Assembly: GCF_003597395.2 (NCBI RefSeq)
Contig: NC_133777.1
Coordinates: 55,474,460 to 55,538,459, forward strand
Direction: 5' to 3'
Length of the DNA stretch: 64,000 nt
Source of the DNA: Chelonoidis abingdonii
Lineage: Eukaryota > Chordata > Testudines > Testudinidae
The translations under genes and the position numbers were made by a program. The first letter of the stretch is position 1, and each line of letters begins with the position of its first letter. Below are positions 13,201-25,212 of the stretch, piece after piece. The notes below the pieces were generated by a model, which saw nothing but the letters and a program-made list of their open reading frames with translations, was not told where the DNA came from and made no database searches.

Positions 13201-16200
13201 TATAGATTTAAAAAAAAATGTTATGTAAAATATAGAAAACATTCCTTGCTGAGATTCGCCAAAGTAGGACATGTTTTAAGCCTACAGAGTTTGGCAATGC
13301 ACCTTTACAATAACCGCTGCTATATTATTTCAGAACTCAAGAACAACTCACAGGTTTTCAGCTGCTCAACATTTAGCAAAGCTAACAATGCTACAGAAAA
13401 CTGCTTAATAATGAGATTCAGACCAGGAAGTACCTAACCAATATATGAGCTTTTCTTTAGAATATTTGAGTTTTTGCATCCTTTGCTTAAACAAATGGAT
13501 AGTTAACCTATTTCCAACATAAAATACTTTCTTGCAGGAGAGCGGGGGAAATGAAAAGTTGCTTTAAAAGGAATTTTACCTTTAAAAATACATTAATTCT
13601 CCTGCATAATAATCACTGCAGCTAAAAAAGCTCACTGCAGAACAGATAGCAACCATATCCTGTAAAAATAAATTATTACTCAAGTGGAGCAATAGTGTCC
13701 TAACTCGTTCTATCGACTTGTGCTAATAAACTTTCATATATCAAAAACCATCAACTGCAGAAATCAGATATGCATTTTAGCAGAAACTAATTAATTAGTG
13801 AAGTATACATACTATGCAAGTAGCTTAACTAATGCATTACATGTGTATATAGCACCAAGAAAACTGCCTTTTCCAATATACACTTTTATGAAGTAGCACG
13901 ATTTTGCACCAGAGTGGACTGATTTAAATAAAAGCCATGCCAATTAATAATTTTAATCATCATTTAAATCAGCAAGCAGGAAACTTTGATCTAAATAATA
14001 AATTTCAATCCTGTTTTCCATTTGTACTTTTAAGTTATTTTCCTAAAAACCATGGCGATTTGCAACAAAATATAGTCTTTACACTAAATTTGGTACTACT
14101 TTTTGCTAATCAAGAGGACATGTAGATCTATACACATGTATTTAAACAATTATATACTATTAACATATATTTATTCAGATTCCTAATTTTTACTACACTG
14201 AAAATGGTGAATAAGCCATTTCTTATCTACCAGATTATTAATTTTTTTAAACTGTGATTTCTGTCAAAATGCAATTAAAAAGGCACAAAATCAGCTTTTA
14301 AAAAATATTTAAATAAAAGTACCTTAAATCTGATGGATATACCAATTTGTTTTTATAAAAACATGTTTTGAATTTAAAACTAACAATTAATACACAAAAA
14401 TAATATTATCACTAGTTAATTAACTGAATGTATTGTTTCTGGTTATCATGTCCTTCAAAGTTTAGAATTAGTAGGTCTTATCCTCTCAAACCTAGTTTTC
14501 ATTCCTGGATTGGAAGAGAAAAGCAAGCTTTCCTGGATTTTCAAGGGCTAAACAGTTCTCAACTTTGAATTAACATTGAACAGAACTAGTTGGATAAACT
14601 GAAATGAAGAAAATATTCTCTCTGCACCTACAAAAAGAGACTACTGCTGGTTTAGCACTTCAACAAACTCTGTTTCTGGATGCATGATCAATGACTTCCA
14701 GCAGCTCAGTGGTTTAACTTTCTTTAAAACTTCACCAGTAAAGGGTACTACTTATTTTTTTATTTAATTTTAATTATTTTAATAGATTATAGTAAGGCCG
14801 TAACATAGGTTATCATAATTTCAAACTTATTTTTAAATTAAGTTTTTTTTTTTAAATGTATTTAGTCTAAACTAAAAAAATCAAATTAAAAGAAGTGTTG
14901 GTTTTTATCCCCCTGTATTTGTTTGAATGACATTACAGGCTTTGGCAGCAAGATCTAATAATAGGGAACAGGCAATGAGTTTATCTGAACTTCTAACAAA
15001 TATTGGACAAAATATATTAAACTGAAGATTCTATAATTTTATAGTAGCTTCTATACAATCCATTATCTTTTGCTTTAATTCTATCCAGTCACTTCTTCAC
15101 AACAACACTTCTCAGTGAGTCATCATACTCCATCTCCTACAGAAAAGGAGATCACATTTTACTATGATGCTGGGGCACAATAGATAATTTATCAGCATTG
15201 CTTTGCGGTAACACTTATTCTATGTTCCCCGAGCTACTGGGGAAAAGCTGTTTGGATTACACATCGCAAAAGACAAGAAGGCTACTTCTGTATAAAAGGG
15301 CAAGTGCAACTGCTATGACCTATTCTAGGGGTTGATTCCAGAGTTTCTACAGTAACTAATTTGATTTTCACCCTACTACTGTATTTACACAACTTGTAAC
15401 ACCAGATAGGAACATCAATCCATTTTTGTGTGTGTTTCTATTTTACTTATTTACCATATCTTCAAGCTGTCACCACATACACGTTTCAATGAGGAGAGAG
15501 TTCTCAAACAGCAAATTATCTAAAGTATCTCCGTATCTGTTGTTCACTTCTTACATTCCCATTATGTGTCTTCTCCATTCATTTATGAATTCTGTAAAAC
15601 TGCATATAAAAATCATGAAAATGTTGCCCTCTTCCTCTAGTGACCAAAAGAACTGTATTGCATTACTGCATTGTCTATAGTGGTATGTATAGAGTCAGAT
15701 CTTTAAGTAAGAAACAAGCCTTACGAACTAGGTAGGTATATGAACTGCAGCCACAAGACTACTCATCCTAACAAGCATGAACCAATGTTTTCATATTCTG
15801 TCATCCAACTCCATTTTGGTATTAGGCACTTGGTGATGTCAAACAAGTGAAACAAAAAATGTGTAGTATTAACCTTCAGTCCAAGATATGAACATTAACA
15901 AATTGTTCAATGAAAACTTCCTACTTTCTGTGATGACATCAGAGGGTGCCTATCCAAAAATTCTGGATTTATTTTTATTACTATTGTGTCATCCATCAGA
16001 GTTTAAGATCATTTGGGACTTTCAGAAAAATATTAAAACGAACAAAGAAGTAACAGCTTTGGAGTCATGGTCCATTAACAGCATTTATTCAGCCAATTTT
16101 ATTCTATTTTAATTTAAAAGTGAAACAAAAAAAAATCACGAGAGAGATTTTTATACTAGCACAAAAAGAAAATTAATGTGAATAATTCACCATAGATAGC

Positions 16201-19200
16201 AATGCAAAAGATCTGAATGTACAAAAGGTTCCATTAGGGGAAATATTCCCCTTTCTGAATTATAATGAAGCATTTTGCCCATTAGTTATTCCAAAATGAG
16301 TTAACACAATTCATTAGTTAGTGCAGCCAGTTCAATGCTTTCAGGCCCCGATTTTCAAAAAAGTCTGTATGTAACTAAGTGCCTGGCACTTGTGTGCTCT
16401 GAGCTCAAGCATACACTAGTGTTGCATAAGCACATACCCATTATGCACACAAATCTAATGTGCATGGTGAGGGAGCTAAACATTACACTGGGATCTTGCA
16501 AAAATACAACCAAACTTAAGCACTTTGCAAATTTGGTATTAAGTGCCCTCAATAGCTAGCTGTCAACATAACTAGGTGCCAGCTTCACTTTGAGCAGTGT
16601 CCTCAGGAGAGAACTGCAACAGTAAAAAACAGATGGGGAGCAATGGGAACTCCCATAACTTCCAGTCTGAAGTTTCTGGAAGGAAAGGGGTGCTACTGAT
16701 GTCAATAATCGCCACTACTCACATCTTTGTTACTGCTAGTTGTTACTCTCATCTGAACAGACACCAGAATGCTGGTTACCTCTACTTGCAAGAAGGTTAG
16801 AATTGCTAGGATTTCACCCTCTGTAGTTTGTAAGGTAGTAGTTTATGATATATATGGAACTGTTGCAGATTGCCCTCACTGCAGACTGTAACCATTCTGA
16901 TCGATTGCTCGAACCTAAACACAGGTGCAACTAAGAGTGGGAGGACACAGAAAGATTATGACTGCAGGTGGCCAGAAAATGGAGCATCTCATAAGACCAG
17001 AGAATTTCATGTAGACCTCAACTTCCCTCATACTGTCCAGCCACTCAGATTAAAGAAAGCTCTACATATCAGTATAATTCAGGAGTGCAGGATTGAAGGT
17101 TGATAGCCTCAATATGGGTGATGCTCTCCTTTTAGCCCACTGCTTGTGATACTCACCAACCCCATATGCTGATTAGAGAGGAGACTATGCTGCAGAATGG
17201 GTCATATCCAAACTTCCAAAATGTGGAGGGTTTTACACTCCAGAATTCAAAATATTTCTACAAGGTTTCAAAAATATAACATGTTCTTCTCAGTTCCTAG
17301 CAAAACTTTTATATATTTACAGAAACCAAATTCAAATTGCTTTTCACTTCAAAACAGTGTTTTATACATGATGCTACAGAATTCTGCAAGGAAAGATTAT
17401 TAAATCTATCTTTATTTCATACAAACTTCACTGGGTCAAAATGAAATTTACTTTCCCGTAAAAGCCCCATGTAATGTTGTTATAGCCATGCTGGCCTAGG
17501 ATATGAGACAGATAAAGTGGGTGAGATAATATCTTTTATTGGATCAACTTTTGTTGGTGGAAGAAACAAGCTTTGGAGCTTCACAGAGTTCTTCTTCATG
17601 TCTGGGAAAGGTAACCAGAGCATCACAACTAAATAAAAAGTGGGACAGATGGTTACGCATAAGGAGTTAACAGAAGTTGCAAGAAACCACTTAAAATGAA
17701 GTGGGCAATTAACAACTCTGCAATCATAGGACAAAGGAGGGTTAGTAGGTTACAAATTGCTGTAATGAGCCATAAAATCAGCATCTCTGTTGAGACCATG
17801 ATTTTTAGTACCCAGCAGAGTTATGAATTTATGTTCCCAGGCTCATCTTTTGAAGGCATTATACAGGTTTCCCTTGGGGATGAAGACTGATAGGTCAGAT
17901 ATGCAGTGATCACTTTATGAAAAGTATTTGCCCAAAGATGATGTGGTGTTTTTGTCTTTTATCATTTTTCTGCAAGAGCTTATTTGAGAGCATATTGACT
18001 GTCCAGTTTCACCCATACAAAAACCACACAGAAGGTGGTCCAATAAGACCTTTAACCTCACTCACCTTGTCTTTTCCATATAAGGATTATTAAGCATGGT
18101 TTAATCACTGTTGTTGCTCTTTCTCTTTGTTTGTTTGTTTTTTGGGGGGGGGGAGGGGAAGGGGAGGATTCCCCCTCACACTATCTACCTTAGGGTTTGA
18201 TACTGTTGCCTATCACCATAGCAAGGGAGCGTCTTCCATGTAAAATCGGTAGCAATAGCAAAGTCCCTAGTGGACACTCAACACAACAATAAATCAACTA
18301 AAGTAAAATATACCTGACAATTGGTAGAACTTTGTGATAGTGCTGGTGTCTTGCTCATCAAAGAGTCTCAGATCATCATGATTCTCCAAGACAACTTGCA
18401 GGACCATCAGGAAATTCTGGAGATAATATGGGTGACCAAAAGAGTCAGACGCAGAACCAAATGCACCACTTATTTTGTCTAAAATGTCACTGGCAGGACT
18501 CTGAAAATCCACCTTGTGCATAGGTTCTGAGAAAGTATGATCAATCATCTCATTCCTTAAGTCTTCATGAACTTCCACAGGAAGTGTTCCTGTATTATCC
18601 TTCACTAGACAGTTTTCTGTATGGCTCTCATACATCACTTGTGTCCTTGAAGGAGGAATATCCTTAACAGAGAACTGAGTTTTGGCTTCTGAACCATCAG
18701 ATCTCTCTACTTTATTATAACTTGCTGGAGGTGTATGTTTGCTAAGATTAGGCACCATGCCTTCAGAATAACTGTGTTTCTCAGTGTTCCCTGCAGCAGA
18801 CACTAGCTCCCTGGCAACAATGCTAACTGAGGATACTAATCCATGAGCAGAACACACAAGAGTCTCTTTATCACATGCTTGTGTTTCTCCCTGACTTTCA
18901 AGTTCTTTTGTTAAACTGTCTTTTGGGACATGCTGCTTTTGGAATCCTGACAGAACAAAGTGATTCTCTTTTTGAGAGCCATCCCCAGCACAAGTCTCTC
19001 CATCACTCCATTCTGCAGAATTGTCACACATACAGTGAACAGCTTGGGATGAAGAATTCTTCTCATTTACTTCTATCAGTTGTCTATTCTGGATACGGTA
19101 CCTTCTGGACAGTTTAGATGCCAAGTTGCCCAAAGAGATACTTTTAACCACTTGCACTCTTGGCTCATTCTGAACATCGCACATTGGAGCATTATTCTTC

Positions 19201-19640
19201 TTAAAGTAAGGACTAGTCTGCTGTCCTGCACCTGCTCTCATTTTCAACAAGTTGCTTTCAAAGATACTCATATTTTTCTCTGGAGTCGAAGCTTCCTTTG
19301 CAAAGTATGGGCTGGAACAAGTGTTCAGATCTATACCTGATGGGCCCTCATTCATAAAACAGTCAAGTCCTGAATCAGGTAGAATCATTTCGCCATCCCC
19401 ATGGTTCTTCTGACACATTTCATCTATGTGCTTGTTGATCCCATACCTTGGCACCAGCTGCCTGCACATAGGGCAGGTGACTTTGGCAGGGAGAGTGTTG
19501 TTAAAAAATGAAAGGATAGAGGAAGAAGCTGAAGGTATGGGTGGTGCTCCTTTAACTTCTGCTTCATTCTTTTTCTTGTTTTTACTGAGGGACAAGCTTC
19601 TCCGGGGTCTTTTATTTTCTGGAGATGTGGCTTCCGACAT
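1070..19640 (-). CDS. FAN1: FAN1, FANCD2/FANCI-associated nuclease 1 (5' two thirds; five coding exons)
   Basis: The coding sequence is the complement of 18314-19640, 9839-9979, 9109-9304, 1805-2038 and 1070-1201. Phases agree at all four junctions and give about 676 residues plus two bases of the next codon. FAN1 is a nuclear 5' flap endo/exonuclease recruited by ubiquitinated FANCD2-FANCI for interstrand-crosslink repair; it also binds MLH1 and restrains trinucleotide-repeat expansion (family knowledge). Visible parts are a basic N-terminus, a UBZ4 finger with Cys56, Cys59, His71 and Cys76, two SPYF motifs (residues 110-113 and 143-146), a conserved block before the exon 2 end ([22 protein letters not shown]), and a SAP domain in the third coding exon. 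Human FAN1 is 1017 residues, so about 340 residues including the VRR-nuclease catalytic domain are missing past base 1. I chose Met at 19640 because it aligns with the human MSEG start. A Met eight codons upstream (19664) is in frame. Confidence 0.95.
1805..2038 (-). CDS. FAN1: FAN1 fourth coding exon
   Basis: This 234-base exon has a TTCTAG acceptor and an ATCAG|GTAGGA donor. It includes [39 protein letters not shown] and [19 protein letters not shown], among the best conserved stretches of FAN1, and links the SAP region to the TPR-like region. The in-frame ATG near the 5' end has no role as a start. Confidence 0.97.
2663..3284. mobile_element. Non-autonomous hAT-like element
   Basis: GC-rich block starting CAGGGACAGACC and ending GGGGAACC-type sequence in reverse (CCCCATTCCTG). 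It is flanked by related 8-base sequences CTATAGTG (2655-2662) and CTGTAGTA (3285-3292), a decayed target-site duplication (6 of 8). The interior resembles the 29222-29801 element (CAGCTCCCATTGGCTGGGAA versus CAGCTCCCATTGGCCAGGAA). Confidence 0.6.
5190..5320. repeat. MIR/CORE-SINE-like fragment
   Basis: Contains GGCAGAGCTGAGAACAGATT and CTCCCAATCACTAGTCCCTTG, resembling the 3' part of MIR-type tRNA SINEs (GGCAGAGCTGGGA..., CTCCCAGTCC...CTCTATCCACTA). Boundaries are approximate. Confidence 0.45.
8509..8804. mobile_element. Short inverted-repeat element (Harbinger-like MITE)
   Basis: The left end GGCCTTGGCTACACTGGTG and the right end, read in reverse (GGGTATGGCTACACTTGCAG), form terminal inverted repeats. 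The interior has several AGCGCT motifs and no coding capacity. Same type of ends as 26131-26852. Confidence 0.6.
9109..9304 (-). CDS. FAN1: FAN1 third coding exon (SAP domain)
   Basis: This 196-base exon has a TGCAG acceptor and an AAAAG|GTACC donor. It encodes [20 protein letters not shown], then [20 protein letters not shown] and GIGAVILK. This is the SAP-type DNA-binding helix-turn-helix of FAN1, which contacts duplex DNA. Its incoming phase (one base carried) and outgoing phase (two bases of an Arg codon) match both neighbours. Confidence 0.96.
9839..9979 (-). CDS. FAN1: FAN1 second coding exon
   Basis: This 141-base exon follows a TTACAG acceptor and ends in CAG|GTATGG. It reads [19 protein letters not shown] and continues to [11 protein letters not shown], nearly the same as human FAN1 in this region. 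It enters with two bases finishing the split Ala codon and leaves with one base. In known FAN1 structures this part belongs to the N-terminal DNA-binding region before the SAP fold. Confidence 0.96.
9980..18313 (-). other. FAN1: FAN1 intron between first and second coding exons
   Basis: This 8.3 kb AT-rich intron has simple tracts (A-run 10025-10040, C-run 12670-12680, G-rich 18146-18169) and an interspersed repeat at about 17475-18050. No other exon or gene is recognised. Confidence 0.7.
17475..18050. repeat. Interspersed repeat, class unknown
   Basis: Contains the ATATCTTTTATTGGATCAAC motif and an AAGCTTTGGAGCTTCACAGAG stretch that I recognise as a recurrent sauropsid/turtle repeat. The minus strand shows broken peptide-like segments with stops. 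The superfamily is not settled from sequence alone. Confidence 0.5.
18314..19640 (-). CDS. FAN1: FAN1 first coding exon (UBZ finger, SPYF motifs)
   Basis: This large exon encodes residues 1-442. It begins [20 protein letters not shown], close to the human N-terminus, and carries the C2HC UBZ finger (CPMC...H....C). It ends KFYQLS plus one base at a GTATAT donor (18313-18312). The conserved [13 protein letters not shown] segment lies at about residues 170-185. Between there and the [10 protein letters not shown] block near the exon end the sequence is acidic/Ser-rich and poorly conserved, as in other FAN1 proteins. Confidence 0.96.
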
Positions 19641-19765
19641 TGTGGGATTAAAAAGCACGCCCACTGCATGGGCTGCTTCATTTGACTGATATTTTCTTAT
19701 TCTGAAATCATTAAAAAGAGGAGTTTTCTTGGCTTCATGTTATTTGCCTGTTTCTTCTGCCGTGC
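19641..19765 (-). other. FAN1: FAN1 5' untranslated part of exon 2
   Basis: Two acceptors could begin this untranslated segment on the minus strand. One is at 19765 (TATTTTCTTGCAG, the better pyrimidine tract); the other is at 19701 (ATGATTTCAG). A short in-frame extension (MGVLFNPT) precedes the preferred Met. Confidence 0.6.
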
Positions 19766-20716
19766 CTGCAAGAAAATATATGAAACTTAAGAACATTTCT
19801 GAGTCTACTGAACAGAAAAATCTATTAACCACCAAACATCACCAATGTGAACAGTGCAGATAAGAAAAAGACTGCACAGATCTGGGATAATTTACTCCTC
19901 AGCTTGCTGTGCTATTACTATCCCATTAATGTTTCACTCTGCACCATCACTAGACATAACCTAGCATGTTGATCAATGCAGTTGTGTTTAACTAAACATT
20001 TTTACAATACTCAGAAGTCAAGTAGTTAGACAGAACACTTCCCTCAATTAACATTTCAAGATCTGCTTTGAACAGGAGTGTCTGAACTCTGACCCAGACA
20101 CATCAAAAGCTTTAGGCTGCATGTATGCCCAAATTATGAGACAAAGATGCTGAGGAGCATCTTTAACTCCCGCTCACTTCAGCTGTAAATGGTCAGCAAC
20201 TCTGAGGATTTGGCCCTTAAATTACATATATATTTGGGGATTAGCGCTCACCAATATCCTCTGACAGTTTTTTAGGATGAGTATAGCTGCACCCTACAGA
20301 CTCCACCAACAGCTATATTTTGCTCTTGGAGTGCATCCTTGTCAACCTGGCTTCCAAGCATAACTATGCCAAACTTGTCCATTTTGGGAGGCCACAAAGT
20401 TGCATCAATGAATTTGAGAAATCTTCACACATCTGAGAAGAGATGGGGAGTGAAACACCAGGGGAGTGAAAAATAAGACTAACGCAGAGAAGCTGGCTCC
20501 CTCCCATCCTTTCACGCACAACCAGCCTGACTCTAAATTCTGAAGAACTGCACCCAAATTTGAACATTTCAGTTCCTTCATCCCTAAGCTGTATGCAGTT
20601 ATGACTGACATTCTAAATGTAACTTTAGCGTTAGTAAGGTATTACAAAATGCTTTTCTAAGATGGGTGTCATCTCTGCTTGACAAATGAAGAAAATTAGG
20701 CATAAAGCAGTTGAAG

Positions 20717-21327
20717 CAGTGGCAGATTAACAAATTTGGTACCCCTAGGCCCTCAAAAAATTGCCACCCTCCCCCAGCTCACCTCTGTTCCCCCACGGTA
20801 AGCCTGGAAGGGACGGGGGAGAAGGGGAGTTGTGGCATGCTCGGGGGATGGCAGAGGTAGAGTGGAGGTGAGCTGGGGCAGGGAGCGGTTCCTGGCCCCC
20901 ACCCCTCAAGAGTCACTCCCTGCGCCCACCAGCCCCAGCTCACCTTTGCTCTGCCTCCTCTGATTGCATCGCTATTCACTTCTCCCTCCCTCCCAGTGCT
21001 TTTGTGCAGCGAACCCGGGAGGTAGGGGAGAAGGGGAGTTGTGGCATGCTCAGGGGATGGCAGCGGTGGAGCAGAAGTGAGCTGGGGCAGGGAGTGGTTC
21101 CCACCCCCCCATGTTATACCCTGTGCCCGCAGGCCACAGCTCACCTCTGCTCTGCCTCCTCCAAGAGTGCTGCTACTTGCTTCTCCCTCCCTCCCAGAGC
21201 TTTTGTGTGGTGCGCCTGGGGGAGGTGGACCAGGGATTTGAGGAAGGGGCAGAGTTGGGGAGGGGTCACGAGCAAATTTGTCACCCTAGGCCTAGACCTT
21301 GTTGGCCTAGGCGATAATACGCCGTTG
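20717..21327. mobile_element. Non-autonomous hAT element with 8-bp target duplication
   Basis: Perfect target-site duplication AGTTGAAG at 20709-20716 and 21328-21335. Ends are CAGTGGCAGATTA and, in reverse, CAACGGCGTATTATCGCC. It lies in FAN1 intron 1. The interior has a diverged direct repeat of about 209 bases (for example GGGGAGTTGTGGCATGCTC at about 20825 and 21034). Long open frames here are GC artefacts. Confidence 0.85.
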
Positions 21328-22179
21328 AGTTGAAGGGGCATTGTCAATATTAAAGAAATCCTATGTTGTAAGCAAACAAGATTCTTTACCTGTTATTACC
21401 ACCACTATAGGTTATTACAAATGGAAGAACTTTTAAAATCCATTATTCAGGCTTTAGGCATCAATCCTGAAAAGACTTTTATGCACACACACAACTTTAC
21501 TACCCTGTGTAGCTTCACTGATTTCAAAGCACGTGTTTGCAGAATCAAGACCTTATTTTTTCGTGTGTATATCAGCTTCTGCAACAAATATCAATGAAAT
21601 AAGTTTCATTTTATTTATAGTCAAACATTGTAGGGAAGTGCTTGTTAAAAGTGTTTACATTTGACATTCAAGTATGGAAACTTATTGACACAATGGTAGG
21701 TTGTACATGAGCTTGTTTATAGAAAGAAAATGTAGCGCATTTAATTTCTGCATCCATTTAAATAACATGCCTACTCATACATCCAGTCAGGGGCAAAGTG
21801 TTCAGCCCAGGTCTCCTGACTCCTTCTGTTGTGTCTTTTGCTCTTTACACAGACATCCTACGAAGGAACCACTGGGGCACAGTTTGGCCCAAACAAGGTT
21901 TCCTAAATCTACACAGCAAGCAAGCCCTAACTACATCTATACAAACTGCTGCTCTAGCAGAGTCTCACATACAGATCGCAGTGAGCACCACCACACGGCT
22001 CCACTGTCCTACACGCTACCCACCCTGTGCCTGGTCTCAGCACCAAGCACGCCGCTTCCTTTGGCGCAATAGCTATTTTCTGGTGGTTCGTGCTCGCTAT
22101 TTAGTACAAGTAGCATCCAAAGGCAGCACCTTCCATTTCAATGCCAACCCCCTTTTTAAAAACTGGGCCACACCAGATT

Positions 22180-23060
22180 CCGAGGCTAACGCGGGCCGTT
22201 CGCCATCCCATTTTCCGGCCCGCATCCCCGGCCCTGCGAGGCCCAGGAGAACGGGGGCGAACGGGTGATAGCGCTTCGGGCATAGTATAATCCCCGCTCC
22301 CTAACCAAACTCGCACAGCCGGAGGGCGGGCCGGGCTCGAGCCCCGGGCGTTACTAGACCACCAGGGCAGCTAGACCCTTCAGGCCCCAGCGCCTCCGTC
22401 CCATTCCCGGGGACTAGGGTGCGGCGGTTTCCCAGACGGTCTTTGCTCCACCTGGCCCCTCAGCCCGGGCAGAGCCGCGCAGGCGGCGAGCCTAGAACGG
22501 GCGATTACCTCCCCCCACCTCGCAGCAGGGAGCAAGGCCGCGATAGGGATCAGCCTCTGTGAAAAGCCGCCCCGCCCCCAGGGCCCGCGTGCCGTGACGT
22601 CATCGCGCAGGGCTATACCAACCCCGCGGCCCAGCGCAGCTCGGAGACGAGGGGCACAAGGACGACCTTGGTAGAACCGACCCCAGGGAGCCGGAGCGGC
22701 GCCACGTTGCTGCCCCGCGCTCCTTCACTCACCTCCGCTCAAGGCCAGGCACTCTCCATCCATCTCCGCTCTCCAGCCCGGCGGCACAGGCACGATGAGC
22801 CGAACCCGGAGTGATCGATGCGCCGGTGCCGAGCGCGGTGAGGGCTGGTGGGGCCAGGCTGAGCGCGAGCGAGCGGAGCACGCGGGAGACGGACCATGAA
22901 CGAGAGCGATTGCAAAGAGCAACGCACCAGGCCGTGGGTCTGTCCCCCGGGGCTGCAGGCGCTGCCCGAGCCCCAGCCCCGAGGAAACGGCAGCGAAAAT
23001 GACCCTCCGTTCGGGCAGGCTGCGTCCCTACACACCCCCCTCCCACGTATCCGGCCTGGA
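22180..23060 (-). promoter_or_regulatory. FAN1: CpG-rich promoter region, probably of FAN1
   Basis: This stretch is GC-rich with frequent CpG, unlike its AT-rich surroundings, and lies 2.5 kb upstream of the first FAN1 coding exon. It contains a perfect CRE palindrome TGACGTCA at 22595-22602 and a GC box CCCCGCCCCC at 22570-22579. On the minus strand two strong splice donors could end a non-coding exon 1: GCGGAG|GTGAGT after 22733 and GGGGAG|GTAATC near 22507. FAN1 has a non-coding first exon in human. The transcription start cannot be fixed from sequence alone. Confidence 0.7.
22595..22602. promoter_or_regulatory. CRE palindrome TGACGTCA
   Basis: Perfect full-site cAMP-response element in the CpG island, 15 bases from a GC box. 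Full CREs within CpG-island promoters are classical CREB/ATF sites. Whether it is used depends on where the transcription start falls. Confidence 0.6.
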
Positions 23061-23179
23061 GGGGGACACGCAGCAGGCCGAGCACCAAGAAACGGGATTA
23101 TTGTTGCGTGACCCAGTGTAGTACCTTGTGCGTGTGGATCCGGGAGGCGGGTAACGGCCTCGCGGGAAAAGGGTGGGCC

Positions 23180-25200
23180 CTAGCCGCCCTCACTATAAAG
23201 CAGTGGGGGAAAGCTGCCTTTTCCAAAGATGCCACTGCCATTTTGTAGATCACTCAGCACATACTCCGTAACGCATGATGTGGTCCAGCAGCTGTAGAGC
23301 AGCTGGCCAAGCTGAAATGTGTTTTGAATCACTGCAATGTTTGCAAAGTGGTTTGAGGGCAAGTGTTAGTGTTCTGGCCAAATTATATTCTGCTTAGGTT
23401 GAAGTCCCCACATGACCTCCAACTTAATAAAGCATTCTTCTCCTCCTGTCTTAAGCAGTTGTATGTTAGGTCTGCATGGGGGTGTTGGAATAATTGTTTT
23501 TATACATAGTTGTTGATAAAGGTACCGCCTTATTATTATTTGTCTTAGAAGCATTACAGATTTTAAATGTCACATGTTGTTTACTTAATGTTAGCAGTCG
23601 AGTTAAAGATAGGCAATACATACAGATATAATAATGTAGGTACTAATCTTTCAATCAGTCCGTACAGGGATACCGTATCCTCTTGCCTATGCAGAGACTG
23701 CAAAATCAGTGAGGGTCTGCCCATTAACATCTAATTGCAGTCAGGGTCCTGATTTGTCTGGTCCTACATTAAGTCCCTCCACTCATGCACTCATTGCAGG
23801 ATCAAGGCCTAAATCAGTTTGTAAAACACCTTGATATTTTTATGTATTAAAGAAAATGTTTTAAAAGCTACAAAATGCTTGGTCATATGCAGGTGTAATT
23901 CTCTAATCATTACATATTTTGAATTTTAGAAAATCTTATTTACTTCTTATAACAAACAAATATAGTATATGACCAGCATTGAGAAGTTCAGTAAAGATAT
24001 TCAACATTAAACCAGAGTCATAATACAAAGGCCAAGCTGAGATCACGAAGTATTCTAATAGCTATTAGGTATGGGAAGAAATATGGGTAAAAGGAAGAAA
24101 AGTAATTGAAAAGAAAAAAATAATAAAACCTAAAGGTGCATCCCTTAGAAAATTCTTTTGTGAGTTGAAAGCATTAAAAATGCTTACAACAGTATCTCCA
24201 AAGAGACTGAAAAAAGGCTTCAAATCCTAAAAGATGAACAGCTGGTCTTGAAGCTCCAAGGGGAGGCTGAATCTGGCAAGTGTAAGATAAATACAAAGTT
24301 GGATGCATTATCATTCAACCGAAAGGAGAAGCTGAGAGATCTCCAAAACTCCCAGTTTTAAAGTGTCGCTATTGAGAAAGTCTTTGAAGCCAGAAAAATG
24401 TTTATCCTTAATAACTAAAAGCTTGAAAGTTCCTGCACTTTAGCTGTTTCACAATACTGGGTTCCTAAGTCACATACATTATAAGGAAAAGGAAGAGCTA
24501 TTCCTTCATTAATGAGAAAGGGATTCCAAGTGTAATATGACTTCATAAAAGGTAATTTTTTAAAAATATTTGTTATAACATGGCATATCAGACCACATGT
24601 GAATTAATTGGCCTCTAGAGCACAGGCATTGTCATTCTAAAGAGATGTTTAAGAGGAGTGTAGCCCTTGAAGTACTGACCAATTTAAAGTAAAGCAAGTC
24701 AACAAAACTGATAAGGAAAAACATCTTGACCAGAAAACCTTTCAAATTTCAAACCAGTGGAAGGTTTATGGCTATGGAATGAAGAATCTGCAGAAATGTC
24801 TTAATGTAGGAAGCCATATAGGTTTACATTAGGAGATACAGAACTATTCCTGAAGCTGCTGCAAGATAAAATTGTACCCTGGGCATATAAACCAGAAATT
24901 AAGAACTCTTCAACAAATTAAGAAAGTTTTGAAAGGGAATGTGAATGCTAGCTACAATTTTAATTTTTTTCCTCTCAGGAGACTTCACATTGTCTCAGGT
25001 ACCATTTCCTACTGAGTTTACTGCATTATGAACTATCATTTTTAGAACACGTTCCATTTACAGGTCTAATATCTAATATGCAACAAATACTGAACTGATC
25101 AGGTGCCAATACTGAAATAGTGGTATGTTCCAGGGTAAAGCATATAAGCACAAATGATACATAGCTGTAATGGCTTTTACCCAGAACTACCGATCACTCT
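23180..25200. other. Intergenic AT-rich stretch
   Basis: Between the FAN1 CpG island and the foldback element. No conserved exon, RNA gene or clear repeat boundary is recognised. Confidence 0.5.
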
Positions 25201-25212
25201 CTGTTAAATATT

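Noticed and set aside
18875..19689. Plus-strand open frames opposite FAN1 exon 2
   Set aside because: Antisense shadows of a conserved coding exon.
22725..23111. Open frames in the FAN1 CpG island
   Set aside because: No homology; several overlap in different frames on both strands.
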